Below, one piece after another: positions 1-6,892 of a DNA stretch of 27,166 nt. Where the stretch lies: assembly GCA_937898195.1 (NCBI GenBank), contig CALEJD010000113.1, positions 1-27,166 on the forward strand, read 5' to 3'. Origin of the DNA: an uncultured Clostridia bacterium (lineage in GTDB: Bacteria > Bacillota > Clostridia > Oscillospirales > Acutalibacteraceae). Positions within the stretch are counted from its first letter, which is position 1, and every line of letters begins with the position of its first letter. The notes below the pieces were generated by a model, which made no database searches, had not been told where the DNA came from, and worked only from the letters and a program-made list of their open reading frames with translations. A program made the translations under genes and the position numbers.

Positions 1-240
1 CTACTGTAGAATCCTATAAAGTAGGATGTGGTAAGACAACATCTACTGTAGAATCCTATAAAGTAGGATGTGGTAAGACAACATCTACTGTAGAATCTTA
101 TAAAGTAGGTTGCGGTAAGAACAACAAGACCATTGAGGGTTACAACCTAGGATGCGGCAAGACTAATAAGACCATTGAGGGTTACAGTCTTGGATGCGGT
201 AAGACTAACAAGACCATTGAGGGTTATCAATTAAGTTGTA
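1..240 (+). repeat. Coding tandem repeats in the surface protein
   Basis: Two classes of tandem coding repeat are visible. A 42-bp unit (ACTGTAGAATCCTATAAAGT and following bases) occurs about three times from base 3. A related unit of about 45 bp beginning AAGACCATTGAGGGTTA occurs three times from about 127. The first two 42-bp copies are identical, which indicates recent expansion or homogenisation and makes this a likely place for an assembly break. Confidence 0.85.
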
Positions 241-1148
241 ATCTCAAGGAATCAGCCGGAACAAAAGTTTTAACGTGTACGTTATCTGAATCCGACGATT
301 CAGGAAAAGATACAACTCCTACACCGGGAACAACGCCTACTCCGGATACGGTACCTACTCCATCTACGACAACTCCGGACACGGAAGATATAAAGCCTGC
401 TCCAAGTACAACTCCAGAGCAGGAAGAACCGGAAGAATCTTACATAGATGAATTTGATTTTAAAGTGGATTGTAAAATGGAAGAGGACGGAGCTTATGTT
501 AAGATAATTCCAAATAATCCGGATATTCTTGATGATAGACCTTATTCTTGGGATAATTGCACGACGTGGACAGACAGTGATGAGTGTGTTTTTGCTAAAA
601 CCGGGTTATATTATATCTCTATTAAAAATCAGGATGGCGACACTCGTACCAAGAAATTAGAGATTGATTTAGAAAAAAAGACCTTTGCAACAATTAGCGA
701 TTATGTGGCATCCCTGGACGATAACAAGGAAATTGAAACAATGGTTCAGGATAATGTAACAAAAGAAGTTCCGGAAGAAGATAATAAAGATGATAATAAA
801 AAATCATCTTCTGTCGGTAAAACAATTGCATTGATTGTTGTGCCAGTACTTCTCATCGGCGGCGGTGTTCTTTTATTTTTCTTTTTACATAGTGGTGGTG
901 GTTCAGCACAGCTTCTGGATGAAAATGGAAAATCTATTGCAAAAGTAAAGATGAAAAAGAAAAAAAACGGAAATAATATATATTTTGAAGTACAGATAAG
1001 CGATAAGATTCTGATGTTATATGAAAACTTTAGCATTACACCTGCTTCCGGCATATTAAATAAATATGTTGGCTATACTTTGAAGGTGAGAAGCTCACAG
1101 GGTAATATTGATACAGAAATTTCGGAAAAAATAGAAATTGAATTTTAA
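1..1148 (+). CDS. Repeat-bearing surface protein, C-terminal part (5' end outside window)
   Basis: The frame is open from base 3 to the stop at 1146-1148 with no start codon before 477, so the gene enters from the left edge. The visible part begins with at least six Cys-rich repeats of the form E-S/G-Y-x-(V/L)-G-C-G-K, joined by TTSTV or TNKTI. Next come a Thr/Pro-rich linker (about bases 310-430), an acidic globular stretch, a Lys/Asp-rich segment, a single hydrophobic helix (about 820-890, IALIVVPVLLIGGGVLLFFF) and a C-terminal domain of about 80 residues. The layout fits a secreted, membrane-anchored protein with extracellular repeats and a probably cytoplasmic tail. The right-edge gene at 26953 begins with the signal peptide and His/Cys repeats often seen in proteins with this kind of ending, and it is in frame across a circular join. 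Thr/Pro linkers are common glycosylation targets, and a GT-C-type gene lies just upstream of 26953. Function is unknown; adhesion or mating-surface roles are guesses. Confidence 0.75.
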   Translation, partial: TVESYKVGCGKTTSTVESYKVGCGKTTSTVESYKVGCGKNNKTIEGYNLGCGKTNKTIEGYSLGCGKTNKTIEGYQLSCNLKESAGTKVLTCTLSESDDSGKDTTPTPGTTPTPDTVPTPSTTTPDTEDIKPAPSTTPEQEEPEESYIDEFDFKVDCKMEEDGAYVKIIPNNPDILDDRPYSWDNCTTWTDSDECVFAKTGLYYISIKNQDGDTRTKKLEIDLEKKTFATISDYVASLDDNKEIETMVQDNVTKEVPEEDNKDDNKKSSSVGKTIALIVVPVLLIGGGVLLFFFLHSGGGSAQLLDENGKSIAKVKMKKKKNGNNIYFEVQISDKILMLYENFSITPASGILNKYVGYTLKVRSSQGNIDTEISEKIEIEF

Positions 1149-1155
1149 ATGATGC

Positions 1156-1217
1156 AAAACATACAAATATATAAGGTGGTTTTATTCAGTTCACCTTATA
1201 TATTTTGTATGTTTTTT
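1156..1217 (+). terminator. Intrinsic terminator after the surface protein gene
   Basis: A long, slightly bulged inverted repeat (AAACATACAAATATATAAGGTG against CACCTTATATATTTTGTATGTTT) with a 13-nt loop ends in a T-run and starts 8 bases after the stop codon. It should end transcription from the surface-protein gene. Confidence 0.8.
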
Positions 1218-1493
1218 ACATATTTAACGAAAGGTTGACAATTTTCGACATTTATAGTACAGTAAGTAAAAATCAAATTTGTCAATCATATACAGCCGCT
1301 TTCCCCTTTTACACATTGATTTTTTGGCTTTATATGTTTGGAAATTTGATTTTTTGCGTTTATTTGCCTTATTTTGAGCGTTTTTATATCTAGACAAGGA
1401 AAATATCAAAAAACTATTTTAAATGGCAAAATAAGCCAAATTTGAGACTTGATTTATTGAGTACGTGCTGCATCCGCAGCACTGTAGATTGAT
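1218..1493. other. Non-coding AT-rich interval with short direct repeats
   Basis: No convincing gene is present. A weak promoter-like pair (TTGACA at 1235-1240, TACAGT at 1258-1263) is visible. Two copies of TTGATTTTTTGSSTTTAT lie 30 bp apart (1316 and 1346), and a GTGCTGC-ATCC-GCAGCAC hairpin lies at 1465-1482. The repeats could belong to a replication or regulatory site, but nothing seen proves this. Confidence 0.4.
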
Positions 1494-1522
1494 TTGACAA
1501 AATGGGAGAGCTTCTATAAAAT
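1494..1522 (+). promoter_or_regulatory. Promoter of a candidate short RNA
   Basis: TTGACA at 1494-1499 and TAAAAT at 1517-1522 are separated by exactly 17 bp. No ORF follows. A terminator begins about 20 bases downstream, so the product would be a short RNA. Confidence 0.55.
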
Positions 1523-1528
1523 AGAATT

Positions 1529-1588
1529 ACATCATAAAATAAATGGGATATGTGACAGCTCGATGGCTTCCATATCCCATCCTTTTTA
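1529..1588 (+). ncRNA. Candidate small RNA of about 60 nt
   Basis: The stretch lies between a good sigma-A-type promoter (1494-1522) and a strong terminator hairpin. The hairpin has a 10-bp stem, ATGGGATATG (1543-1552) with CATATCCCAT (1571-1580), followed by CCTTTTTAT. There is no coding potential. Bases 1563-1574 (ATGGCTTCCATA) are perfectly complementary to TATGGAAGCCAT at 2543-2554 inside the rep coding region, so trans pairing with rep mRNA is conceivable. Part of that segment is in the 3' arm of the hairpin, so pairing would require opening it. This is a prediction from promoter and terminator geometry only. Confidence 0.4.
1543..1588 (+). terminator. Intrinsic terminator
   Basis: A 10-bp perfect stem ATGGGATATG/CATATCCCAT with an 18-nt loop is followed by a T-rich tail. 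It ends the candidate small RNA or any read-through from the left. Confidence 0.75.
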
Positions 1589-1643
1589 TAAAAAATTTTG
1601 ATTTTTTAGATTGTTAAAAAACTTGTAAATACAAGGGTTTCAG

Positions 1644-1706
1644 AAATCGTCATCTTGGCCAAACTGACTGATTTAACAATCAGGAAGTTTGGCAGTTGTC
1701 GATTTC
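1644..1706. terminator. Hairpin overlapping the 3' end of the leftward gene
   Basis: Imperfect inverted repeat beginning AAATCGTCATCTTGGC and ending GGCAGTTGTCGATTTC. It overlaps the last codons of the 122-residue leftward gene. A better-preserved relative with a perfect 16-bp stem is at 7571-7627. It probably ends leftward transcription, although the T-run is poor. Confidence 0.5.
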
Positions 1707-2048
1707 TTTCTGCAGGCTTTCCCGGTTATGTTTGGCTTTTATATAAAATTCAAAAGCACTCCGGCGCCGGCTTTGATAATCTTCCTGATTCAGCATATCC
1801 GGCGCAGATGCATCTAATTTTTTCACTGCGTCATACCAAAAAGCTTCTTCATCACGCAGCTTCGATGACACGAGGTATTTATTAAACAAAAGAGAAATCT
1901 CTTTATACTCTTCATCTGAAATTTCTTCCAGATGCTCCGCAGACATACAAAATATATTGTTAAATAAAAAGTATAAATCAGACAGTGATATTTTTATATC
2001 ACGGTTTTTCTTTGGTTCATATTCCGGAAGATTTTCAAAAGGTTCCAT
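1680..2048 (-). CDS. Hypothetical protein, 122 aa, leftward
   Basis: The start ATG at 2048 is preceded by AAAGGAG at good distance. The protein is charged and mostly helical in appearance, with an acidic middle (EEISDEEYKEI) and a basic end (YIKAKHNRESLQKEI). There is no signal peptide or membrane segment and I do not recognise a family. It is the only gene pointing left in this part of the plasmid and lies upstream of, and divergent from, the rep control region, so a copy-control or maintenance role is possible but unproven. The last 20 or so codons have a homologous remnant at 7629-7677, which shows that this gene with its terminator was once duplicated on the element. Confidence 0.7.
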   Translation of the reverse strand: MEPFENLPEYEPKKNRDIKISLSDLYFLFNNIFCMSAEHLEEISDEEYKEISLLFNKYLVSSKLRDEEAFWYDAVKKLDASAPDMLNQEDYQSRRRSAFEFYIKAKHNRESLQKEIDNCQTS

Positions 2049-2060
2049 AAATTCTCCTTT

Positions 2061-2069
2061 TGTGGAAAA
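2061..2069 (-). promoter_or_regulatory. DnaA-box-like nonamer
   Basis: TGTGGAAAA here, TTTTCCACA at 2100-2108 and TGTGGAAAA at 3446-3454 each differ by one base from the consensus TTATCCACA. They flank the replication gene, as DnaA boxes often do in theta-type origins. With AT-rich DNA some chance matches are expected. Confidence 0.35.
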
Positions 2070-2088
2070 AATTCGGGGGGAGTAATGC

Positions 2089-2117
2089 TTGACAAATAGT
2101 TTTCCACATATTATAGT
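2089..2117 (+). promoter_or_regulatory. Promoter for the rep leader
   Basis: TTGACA at 2089-2094, 17-bp spacer, TATAGT at 2112-2117. It faces the replication gene but leaves a leader of about 280 nt. That leader carries an attenuator-like hairpin and is crossed by a converging promoter. Confidence 0.65.
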
Positions 2118-2328
2118 GTTTTTATAGTTAAATTATACAAGATTTAGTAATTTTTTCAGATAAACAAATAAGACAATGAATAAGCAAATCGGTAACGGTA
2201 TTGGCGTACCTTGCTAGATGCAATCGGAACTTGCACAAAGCTTCAACTTCATTACTATCATCGTCTTATACGAAGTTCAATTAATTGAATTAATTGATTT
2301 CAGTATAACGAAAGATAATCCGGATGTC
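2118..2328. other. Rep leader region
   Basis: The stretch is non-coding and holds short inverted repeats, for example AACTTC (about 2245) with GAAGTT (about 2271) and an AATTAATTGA repeat near 2278-2297. It would be transcribed rightward from 2117 and leftward from about 2295, giving overlapping complementary RNAs. Such leaders control copy number in plasmids of the pIP501/pAMbeta1 type. Confidence 0.45.
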
Positions 2329-2330
2329 AA
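2302..2330 (-). promoter_or_regulatory. Converging (antisense RNA) promoter
   Basis: On the minus strand TTGACA (plus 2330-2325) and TATACT (plus 2307-2302) are exactly 17 bp apart, a near-consensus promoter. It fires leftward into the rep leader and has no ORF immediately downstream, so it would make an RNA complementary to the rep mRNA leader. Confidence 0.6.
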
Positions 2331-2365
2331 GGCTAGTGTGTGTAAAATCATAGCCTTATTTTTTT
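2329..2365 (+). terminator. Attenuator-like terminator before rep
   Basis: A 7-bp stem AAGGCTA (2329-2335) with TAGCCTT (2351-2357) and a 15-nt loop is followed by ATTTTTTT. It sits between the rightward promoter and the rep start, so rep expression would need read-through. It also overlaps the -35 element of the converging promoter. Confidence 0.65.
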
Positions 2366-2405
2366 AATTTTTTGTACAAAAATGACAAGAAGGATTGAAG
2401 AACTG

Positions 2406-3323
2406 ATGAGCAAAATAAGTAATGATGTAATCAAAAACTTCATAAAACAAAATCCAACTTCTAAAGAAATTGACTTTCTTCTTTATTTGGCACGCTATCA
2501 GGATGCTGACGGTATTTGCCGTGGTATCTATTACAAGGATGTTATGGAAGCCATAGACTGTTGTAAACAATCATTTTATTCTATAAAAAAATCCCTAGAA
2601 AATAAAGGAATCATTAAAATTGAACGTGAATCTAACATTGATTATGATATTGCAATTATTGGTAATCAGGATAACTGGCAAAATGGCTATTTGAACGCAC
2701 GTAAACCGGTTCTTCATACGCAGGACTTCAAGGAACTGCCTGCAGGTGCCAAGATGATTGCTATGGATTTAATTATAATTACTGACTCAAATGGTGGTGT
2801 CTGGGATATTAGTAAGGATAAATTTTACGAGAGATATATGAATTTTCTTCCGTTTAAAATCAAGAAAAAGACATTACGAGAATATATCCGGTTGCTTCGA
2901 GGTGGAATCAAGTGGGATGAAGCAAAAAAAATTAAGAAACCAGACAAAAATAAAGGTATTCTTATTTTTAAAGTAGCGTATAACAAAGAAAGAGATTTAA
3001 AGTTTTGCATATTAAAAAGGCATCTTAAAAATGCTGAAAGACCGGAAAAACTTAAAACAGATAATGAGGTGTGGACAGAACATTTTGTAGCAACTTTATG
3101 CCGGAGAAATAAAATAAATACCGGGCATAAAAATGTGCGCGATACTGCAGACCTTATTATGCAGTACCAAGATGGTGCAAGGCAACAAGGAAAGTCTATA
3201 TGCCGGGTATTAATACGTGCTTTTAATAATGCGTTGGAAAGACTGCAAAAAAATATTATCAACCCTAAATTAATACATAAATATGTTCGTTATGAGCTGT
3301 ACAGCGAACCAATAACATTCTAA
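2406..3323 (+). CDS. Probable replication initiator, winged-helix protein (305 aa)
   Basis: The N-terminal 70 or so residues read as a winged helix (KEIDFLLYLARYQDA..., then a recognition-helix-like CKQSFYSIKKSLENKGIIKI). The central and C-terminal parts are basic and may form a second winged helix or an origin-binding domain, ending YVRYELYSEP. No transposase, integrase or kinase motif is seen. Rep identity rests on position: an attenuated, antisense-crossed leader precedes it, DnaA-box-like sites flank it, an AT-rich repeat region follows, and parAB comes next. I chose ATG 2406 because AGAAGGA lies upstream of it; an in-frame ATG at 2382 has no ribosome site and follows the terminator tail directly. 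A plasmid transcription regulator is the alternative. Confidence 0.6.
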   Translation: MSKISNDVIKNFIKQNPTSKEIDFLLYLARYQDADGICRGIYYKDVMEAIDCCKQSFYSIKKSLENKGIIKIERESNIDYDIAIIGNQDNWQNGYLNARKPVLHTQDFKELPAGAKMIAMDLIIITDSNGGVWDISKDKFYERYMNFLPFKIKKKTLREYIRLLRGGIKWDEAKKIKKPDKNKGILIFKVAYNKERDLKFCILKRHLKNAERPEKLKTDNEVWTEHFVATLCRRNKINTGHKNVRDTADLIMQYQDGARQQGKSICRVLIRAFNNALERLQKNIINPKLIHKYVRYELYSEPITF

Positions 3324-3810
3324 TCAGTTTCATAAATTCAAAGATAGCCTGTTTTATTAAATGGGTTATTTGTCGTTCTCTAAAAATCCCCAAATTCAGT
3401 TAAATAAGTAAAAATTCATTCAGGAACCAAGAACGGCTATCATATTGTGGAAAAGTCGGTCTAATTTTACGGACATTTTTATTTGACTTTTCTAATTTTG
3501 CAGACAGGAAATTTTTCAAAGGTCTATTTCAACAGATTTTGAAAAAAATTTAATTCTATTTTTACTGACTTCAAAATTCCGGAAAATCAAGTAAATAAAG
3601 GCATTTCAAGCCATAATATATTATCCCTATTTCTATATCCTTCCTTGTTTTATATCCAACCTTATTTCATCCATAACTACATATATTTACGTTATTTTAT
3701 CAATCTACATACCTATAATTTCTCTGTTTCCCTAAATTTAATTCATATATATTTCAAAATATTTTATGTTCCCGGATGGGAACAAATAAAAATTAATCAA
3801 GGATAATCAA
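3324..3810. other. AT-rich non-coding interval, candidate origin of replication
   Basis: No gene is seen. Contents: a TTTTRCRGAC-type direct repeat (TCTAATTTTACGGACA at 3460-3475, TCTAATTTTGCAGACA at 3491-3506), a DnaA-box-like TGTGGAAAA at 3446-3454, and two adjacent 17-bp repeats at 3634-3667 matching at 14 of 17 positions. An inverted repeat GTTCCC-GGAT-GGGAAC lies at 3768-3783. Location directly after rep and before parA is typical of an origin. Confidence 0.45.
3634..3667. repeat. Two tandem 17-bp iteron-like repeats
   Basis: TATATCCTTCCTTGTTT (3634-3650) is followed directly by TATATCCAACCTTATTT (3651-3667); 14 of 17 bases agree. The spacing is about 1.6 helical turns. They may be iterons, but only two clear copies are present. 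Confidence 0.4.
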
Positions 3811-3825
3811 GTCTCACCGTGAGAC
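3811..3825 (+). promoter_or_regulatory. Palindromic operator/parS-like site upstream of parA
   Basis: GTCTCACCGTGAGAC is a perfect 7+1+7 palindrome with central C. It ends 29 bp before the -35 box of the parA promoter, the same distance as the site at 9568 from its promoter. It is one of 17 copies in the window. ParB encoded just downstream is the best candidate binder. Confidence 0.75.
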
Positions 3826-3854
3826 TTTTTTACACGAAAGATATTAAATAGATA

Positions 3855-3883
3855 TTGACTTAATTACAAAATTATGTTACTAT
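3855..3883 (+). promoter_or_regulatory. parAB promoter
   Basis: TTGACT (3855-3860), 17 bp, TACTAT (3878-3883). The whole block 3840-3936 recurs at 9597-9692 with about 85-90% identity, including the leader GTCCTGGTATCAGGCAGAAA and the ribosome site. Confidence 0.75.
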
Positions 3884-3933
3884 ATAAGAGTAAAAAAAAA
3901 AGTCCTGGTATCAGGCAGAAAGGATTTTATTTT

Positions 3934-4758
3934 ATGATGAATCAGACGAAGGAAAAAAAGAGAAAAGCAAAGGCAATAATTGCTATGGTCAACGACAAAG
4001 GTGGATGCGGTAAAAGTACATCAACATTTCATATTGCCGGAGAATTAGCCAAAAGGGGAAGAAAGGTGCTTGCGGTGGATGCCGACAAGCAACGTAATCT
4101 TACTACTTTTCTATTGGGAGAAGAAGAAAGCCAGTATGATGAAGATAATGACGGCACATTATTAGACATAATGCTTGGTAAAGAACAAATTGAAAATGTA
4201 ATTAAGAAAAATTACATAAAAGTAGGAAATGCAAAACCTCAATATATGGGTATTGATGTGATTCCGGCAGATGCGGAACTGGAAAAGCAGGAAATTTATT
4301 TTCCTTTACTTAAAGATAAGGATTTATCAGGCATCTTTGATGATTTAGATTATGATTATATTATTATAGACTGTCCACCATCAAATACTATGGTAGAACA
4401 TTTTATACTGGAGCAATGGGCCACACACGTATTAATTCCAATGAGTAGTGACATATCATCTGTTATGGGTATGGGTGACCTTATCAAGAAGATAGATGCG
4501 GCCAGAAAACATAATCCGGAGTTGAAAATAATAGGGGCTTTTTATTCAATGTTTTTGCCAATGCGAAATAAATCAAAAAAATATTTCAAAGCGATGGAGC
4601 GCCGATTTTCCAATCTTTTTATAGAGAGTTATATTCCTTTTTTAGAGGATGTGACAACCTCATTGGAAGATGAAGGGCGACCGCTTGCATTTTATCGTAA
4701 GAGCGGAGCTTGTAAATATGTGGAAGAACTTACATCACAAATTTTAAAGAGATTATAG
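3934..4758 (+). CDS. parA: ParA-type partition ATPase
   Basis: Deviant Walker A motif KGGCGKST at residues 22-29, Walker A' (VLAVDADKQRN) near residue 50 and Walker B (YIIIDCPPS) mark a ParA/Soj/MinD-family ATPase of usual size (274 aa). With ParB it segregates plasmid copies by ATP-dependent binding to nucleoid DNA. I chose ATG 3934 (a second ATG follows at once) because AGAAAGGA precedes it at proper distance. The longer frame from 3874 would start inside the promoter, and the same leader at 9597-9692 ends at an ATG at the matching point. parB follows after 12 bp in the same operon. The palindrome at 3811 suggests autoregulation by ParB. Confidence 0.93.
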   Translation: MMNQTKEKKRKAKAIIAMVNDKGGCGKSTSTFHIAGELAKRGRKVLAVDADKQRNLTTFLLGEEESQYDEDNDGTLLDIMLGKEQIENVIKKNYIKVGNAKPQYMGIDVIPADAELEKQEIYFPLLKDKDLSGIFDDLDYDYIIIDCPPSNTMVEHFILEQWATHVLIPMSSDISSVMGMGDLIKKIDAARKHNPELKIIGAFYSMFLPMRNKSKKYFKAMERRFSNLFIESYIPFLEDVTTSLEDEGRPLAFYRKSGACKYVEELTSQILKRL

Positions 4759-4770
4759 GGGGATTGGCAT

Positions 4771-5904
4771 ATGGCGCGTAAAAATTTTGTGGATAGATTT
4801 GATGAAGTGGCAAAGATATCTGAAACAAGAATATTAGAATATATGGTAGTAGCAGATAATGACTTAGTGGATTATCCGGAAAACAATGAAGATGTTTCTT
4901 ATACAGAAGATTTGGAAATTTCGATGAAAGAGAATGGATTCACAGACCCAATTGAAATCACTGATTATAATATGCCTAGAGGCAAATGGATGATTTTAAG
5001 TGGCCATCGAAGAAGAGTTGCAGGAAAAAAAGTAGGCTATAAAGAATATCCGGCTATTATAAAACATTTTAGTAATAAAAGTGAATTTAAAAATTATATT
5101 CTTATGAGTAATTCTTATCGTAATGCAGAAAATGACCCATTTTTATATACAAAAAGATATAAGATGCACGAAGAATATTTAAAGGAAATAAATTTTTCCG
5201 GAGACAAGGCCACAGAAATCGGAAAAAGAATGGGAATGTCCAGAGCAACCGCATTAAGATATAATCAGATGAATAAAGTAATTATTCCGGTATGGGATTT
5301 GGTCAGAAATAGACAGGTGGGAATGTCAAACGTCTTATTTATGTCTGCTTATGAATTGGATGAGCAGGAAGAAATATATGATATGATGATGAAATGCATC
5401 GAAGCCGGTGAAAAATTAAATGAGGAAATGTGTAAGCATATTAAAGATAGGTATGATAATAAAAAATCCGGAATAGATACGGAACAAATACCAGGACAAA
5501 TTAATATTAATAAATTGGATGAAGGAGCTTATCTTCCTGATGCGGAATATCACCCGGAACAAGAAAATATATCAGAACCGGATATTACACCGGAACCGGC
5601 AACAAAGGTAATAAGTAATGTGGTTGATAGACCGGTAAAGGAAGAAAAAAAATCAACGGAACCGGTTCAAAACGTAAAGGAAGAAACATTTTTCCATTAC
5701 CTTAATAAAGTTGATGAATATTTGACAAGCGATTATAGAGTATCATCCAAAGAAAATGCTGTGAGGATGATGACCAGTTTAAAGAATATGATTATAGAAT
5801 CAATCGAAGAAATAAAAAGCATCAGTAAAAAATACGATTTGGAAAAAATGTTGGATAATGATTTGAAAGACATTAGTTGTATTTTGGATGATAAAAATAA
5901 ATAA
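4771..5904 (+). CDS. parB: ParB-type partition protein and probable regulator
   Basis: 377 aa. The N-terminal ParB/Srx-like nucleotide-binding domain contains ENGFTDPIEI and the box SGHRRR (residues 77-82), which matches the family's CTP-binding arginine motif. A helix-turn-helix follows at about 146-170 (TEIGKRMGMSRATALRY). A long acidic, Pro/Glu-rich linker (about 230-310) leads to a helical C-terminal domain likely to dimerise. The GGGG-containing ribosome site lies just before ATG 4771, 12 bp after parA. Known ParB proteins bind palindromic parS sites and may spread. Here a 15-bp palindrome occurs 17 times, including upstream of parA and twice right after this gene, so this protein is the natural candidate to bind it, as KorB does on RK2. 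The binding is inferred. Confidence 0.92.
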   Translation: MARKNFVDRFDEVAKISETRILEYMVVADNDLVDYPENNEDVSYTEDLEISMKENGFTDPIEITDYNMPRGKWMILSGHRRRVAGKKVGYKEYPAIIKHFSNKSEFKNYILMSNSYRNAENDPFLYTKRYKMHEEYLKEINFSGDKATEIGKRMGMSRATALRYNQMNKVIIPVWDLVRNRQVGMSNVLFMSAYELDEQEEIYDMMMKCIEAGEKLNEEMCKHIKDRYDNKKSGIDTEQIPGQININKLDEGAYLPDAEYHPEQENISEPDITPEPATKVISNVVDRPVKEEKKSTEPVQNVKEETFFHYLNKVDEYLTSDYRVSSKENAVRMMTSLKNMIIESIEEIKSISKKYDLEKMLDNDLKDISCILDDKNK

Positions 5905-5912
5905 AAGGAAAA

Positions 5913-5946
5913 GTCTCACGGTGAGACCTCTGTCTTACTGTGAGAC
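5913..5946 (-). promoter_or_regulatory. Pair of palindromic sites after parB
   Basis: GTCTCACGGTGAGAC (5913-5927) is perfect with central G; GTCTTACTGTGAGAC (5932-5946) is a degenerate copy. They start 19 bp apart, almost two helical turns, and lie just before the ribosome site of the next small gene. Confidence 0.75.
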
Positions 5947-5959
5947 TAAGGAAAAACAT

Positions 5960-6118
5960 ATGCAAAATGTTAAAAAAAGAAAAATAGGAAAAAAAACAAC
6001 TTTTCAAGTTACTGAAAATCAAAAACAATTTACTGTGAGTCAGGCAGCTGCTTTAGAAATACCGGAAGCGGCACTTGTAAGAGGTTTAATCAGATATCAC
6101 AAGGAAAGAGAAAGGTAG
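5960..6118 (+). CDS. Small basic protein, 52 aa
   Basis: ATG 5960 follows AAGGAAAA at good distance; a longer frame from 5888 would run through the palindromes and lacks support. The protein is Lys-rich at its N-terminus (KKRKIGKKTTFQV), followed by a segment with a helix-rich pattern (SQAAALEIPEAALVRGLIRYH) that resembles a small DNA-binding fold. No family is recognised. It lies downstream of parB and may be cotranscribed with the following small genes; the two palindromes directly before it would place it under the same regulator. Confidence 0.6.
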   Translation: MQNVKKRKIGKKTTFQVTENQKQFTVSQAAALEIPEAALVRGLIRYHKERER

Positions 6119-6124
6119 AAGATT

Positions 6125-6439
6125 ATGTATATAGATAAAGCAAATGTTCACGCAGTATGTTTCAGAAATGAAGATGATAAAAAGAAGGATACAGATAAAA
6201 CCATATATGGAACATTGTCTGTATCGGTTAAGGTAGGGGAAGAAAATGGAATACCTAAATATGAAAGTGATATTTATAAGGCATATTTTGTTGGTGGAGC
6301 ATATAGTAAAGCCAGAACTCTTCAAAATAAGCAGAAAATTAAAATAAATAAAATGACTATACGAAATAGATATGTACAGGAAAAGGGGAAAAATTATGTG
6401 TCTGTAACTGTTTATGATTTTGATTTATTAGGAGTTTAA
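6125..6439 (+). CDS. Hypothetical protein, 104 aa, possible OB-fold
   Basis: Starts 6 bp after the previous stop with AAAGGTAGAAG as ribosome site. The sequence alternates hydrophobic and polar residues as in a beta-barrel: TIYGTLSVSVKVG, KIKINKMTIRNRYVQ, NYVSVTVYDFDLL. Length and pattern recall single-strand DNA-binding OB-fold proteins common on conjugative elements, but no signature proves this. It is a likely cytoplasmic partner of plasmid DNA metabolism. The next gene begins 1 bp after the stop. Confidence 0.6.
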   Translation: MYIDKANVHAVCFRNEDDKKKDTDKTIYGTLSVSVKVGEENGIPKYESDIYKAYFVGGAYSKARTLQNKQKIKINKMTIRNRYVQEKGKNYVSVTVYDFDLLGV

Positions 6440-6440
6440 T

Positions 6441-6629
6441 ATGCAAAGAAATAGAAAAAAACTATATCCTGCGGTTATTATAGTGACTTTGCCGGATGAA
6501 TTAAAAGAATATTTAAGCAAGTTGTCAGCAGAATCCGGAAAAGCGGAAAATGCTATTATCCGGGAATACATTAAAGAACTGCAGAACGGTGAAATAAATA
6601 TAAAAGATTTGGAAAGGTATTGTTATTAA
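6441..6629 (+). CDS. Ribbon-helix-helix-like small regulator, 62 aa
   Basis: The pattern YPAVIIVTLPDELKEYLSKL followed by SGKAENAIIREYIKELQ matches the beta-strand plus two helices of CopG/Arc-type ribbon-helix-helix proteins. The length is typical. AGGAG lies just before the start and the gene is almost contiguous with its upstream neighbour. Such proteins act as dimeric repressors, often in plasmid copy control or toxin-antitoxin systems, but no toxin partner is apparent here. The target is unknown. Confidence 0.65.
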   Translation: MQRNRKKLYPAVIIVTLPDELKEYLSKLSAESGKAENAIIREYIKELQNGEINIKDLERYCY

Positions 6630-6640
6630 GAAAATTTGAT

Positions 6641-6844
6641 ATGAAAAAGAAAGATTATTTAAATGAAATAAGTGATTTTATGAGTTATGGTTTTATTATA
6701 ATAGTAGCTACACTAATTGGATTAACATTATACTTAATTTTGGAATATGAAGAAGAAGATAAAGAAAATCTATATGAAGTTTCTCTTATTAATGTTATAG
6801 ATGGCGATACGTTATTAGTAGAAGCGGATTTGGACTTTATATAA
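6641..6844 (+). CDS. Truncated membrane-anchored nuclease-like protein, 67 aa
   Basis: Short protein with one transmembrane helix (GFIIIVATLIGLTLYLILEY) followed by LYEVSLINVIDGDTLLVEAD. The second part matches the beginning of the thermonuclease domain of the next gene (LYEANIVEVVDGDTIWVEVD), after which it ends. In a shifted frame beyond 6830 the reading LYIRVNGEWKEK continues briefly. It therefore looks like a decayed N-terminal copy of the adjacent nuclease gene lacking every catalytic residue after the DGD motif. A TTG at 6620 is an alternative start; neither start has a good ribosome site. It may be a relic or a small membrane protein. Confidence 0.5.
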   Translation: MKKKDYLNEISDFMSYGFIIIVATLIGLTLYLILEYEEEDKENLYEVSLINVIDGDTLLVEADLDFI

Positions 6845-6892
6845 GAGTAAACGGAGAATGGAAAGAAAAATAGGATATTAGGAGGAAAAATT

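Noticed and set aside
1205..1409. Short ORFs on both strands (62 and 61 aa)
   Set aside because: Low-complexity AT-rich translations without ribosome sites, overlapping a terminator.
3874..3933. Longer parA start at 3874
   Set aside because: It begins in the promoter -10 area, has no ribosome site, and the duplicated leader at 9597-9692 puts the start at the position equal to 3934.
6620..6640. TTG start for the truncated nuclease-like gene
   Set aside because: GGAAAGG is only two bases from the TTG, too close for normal initiation.
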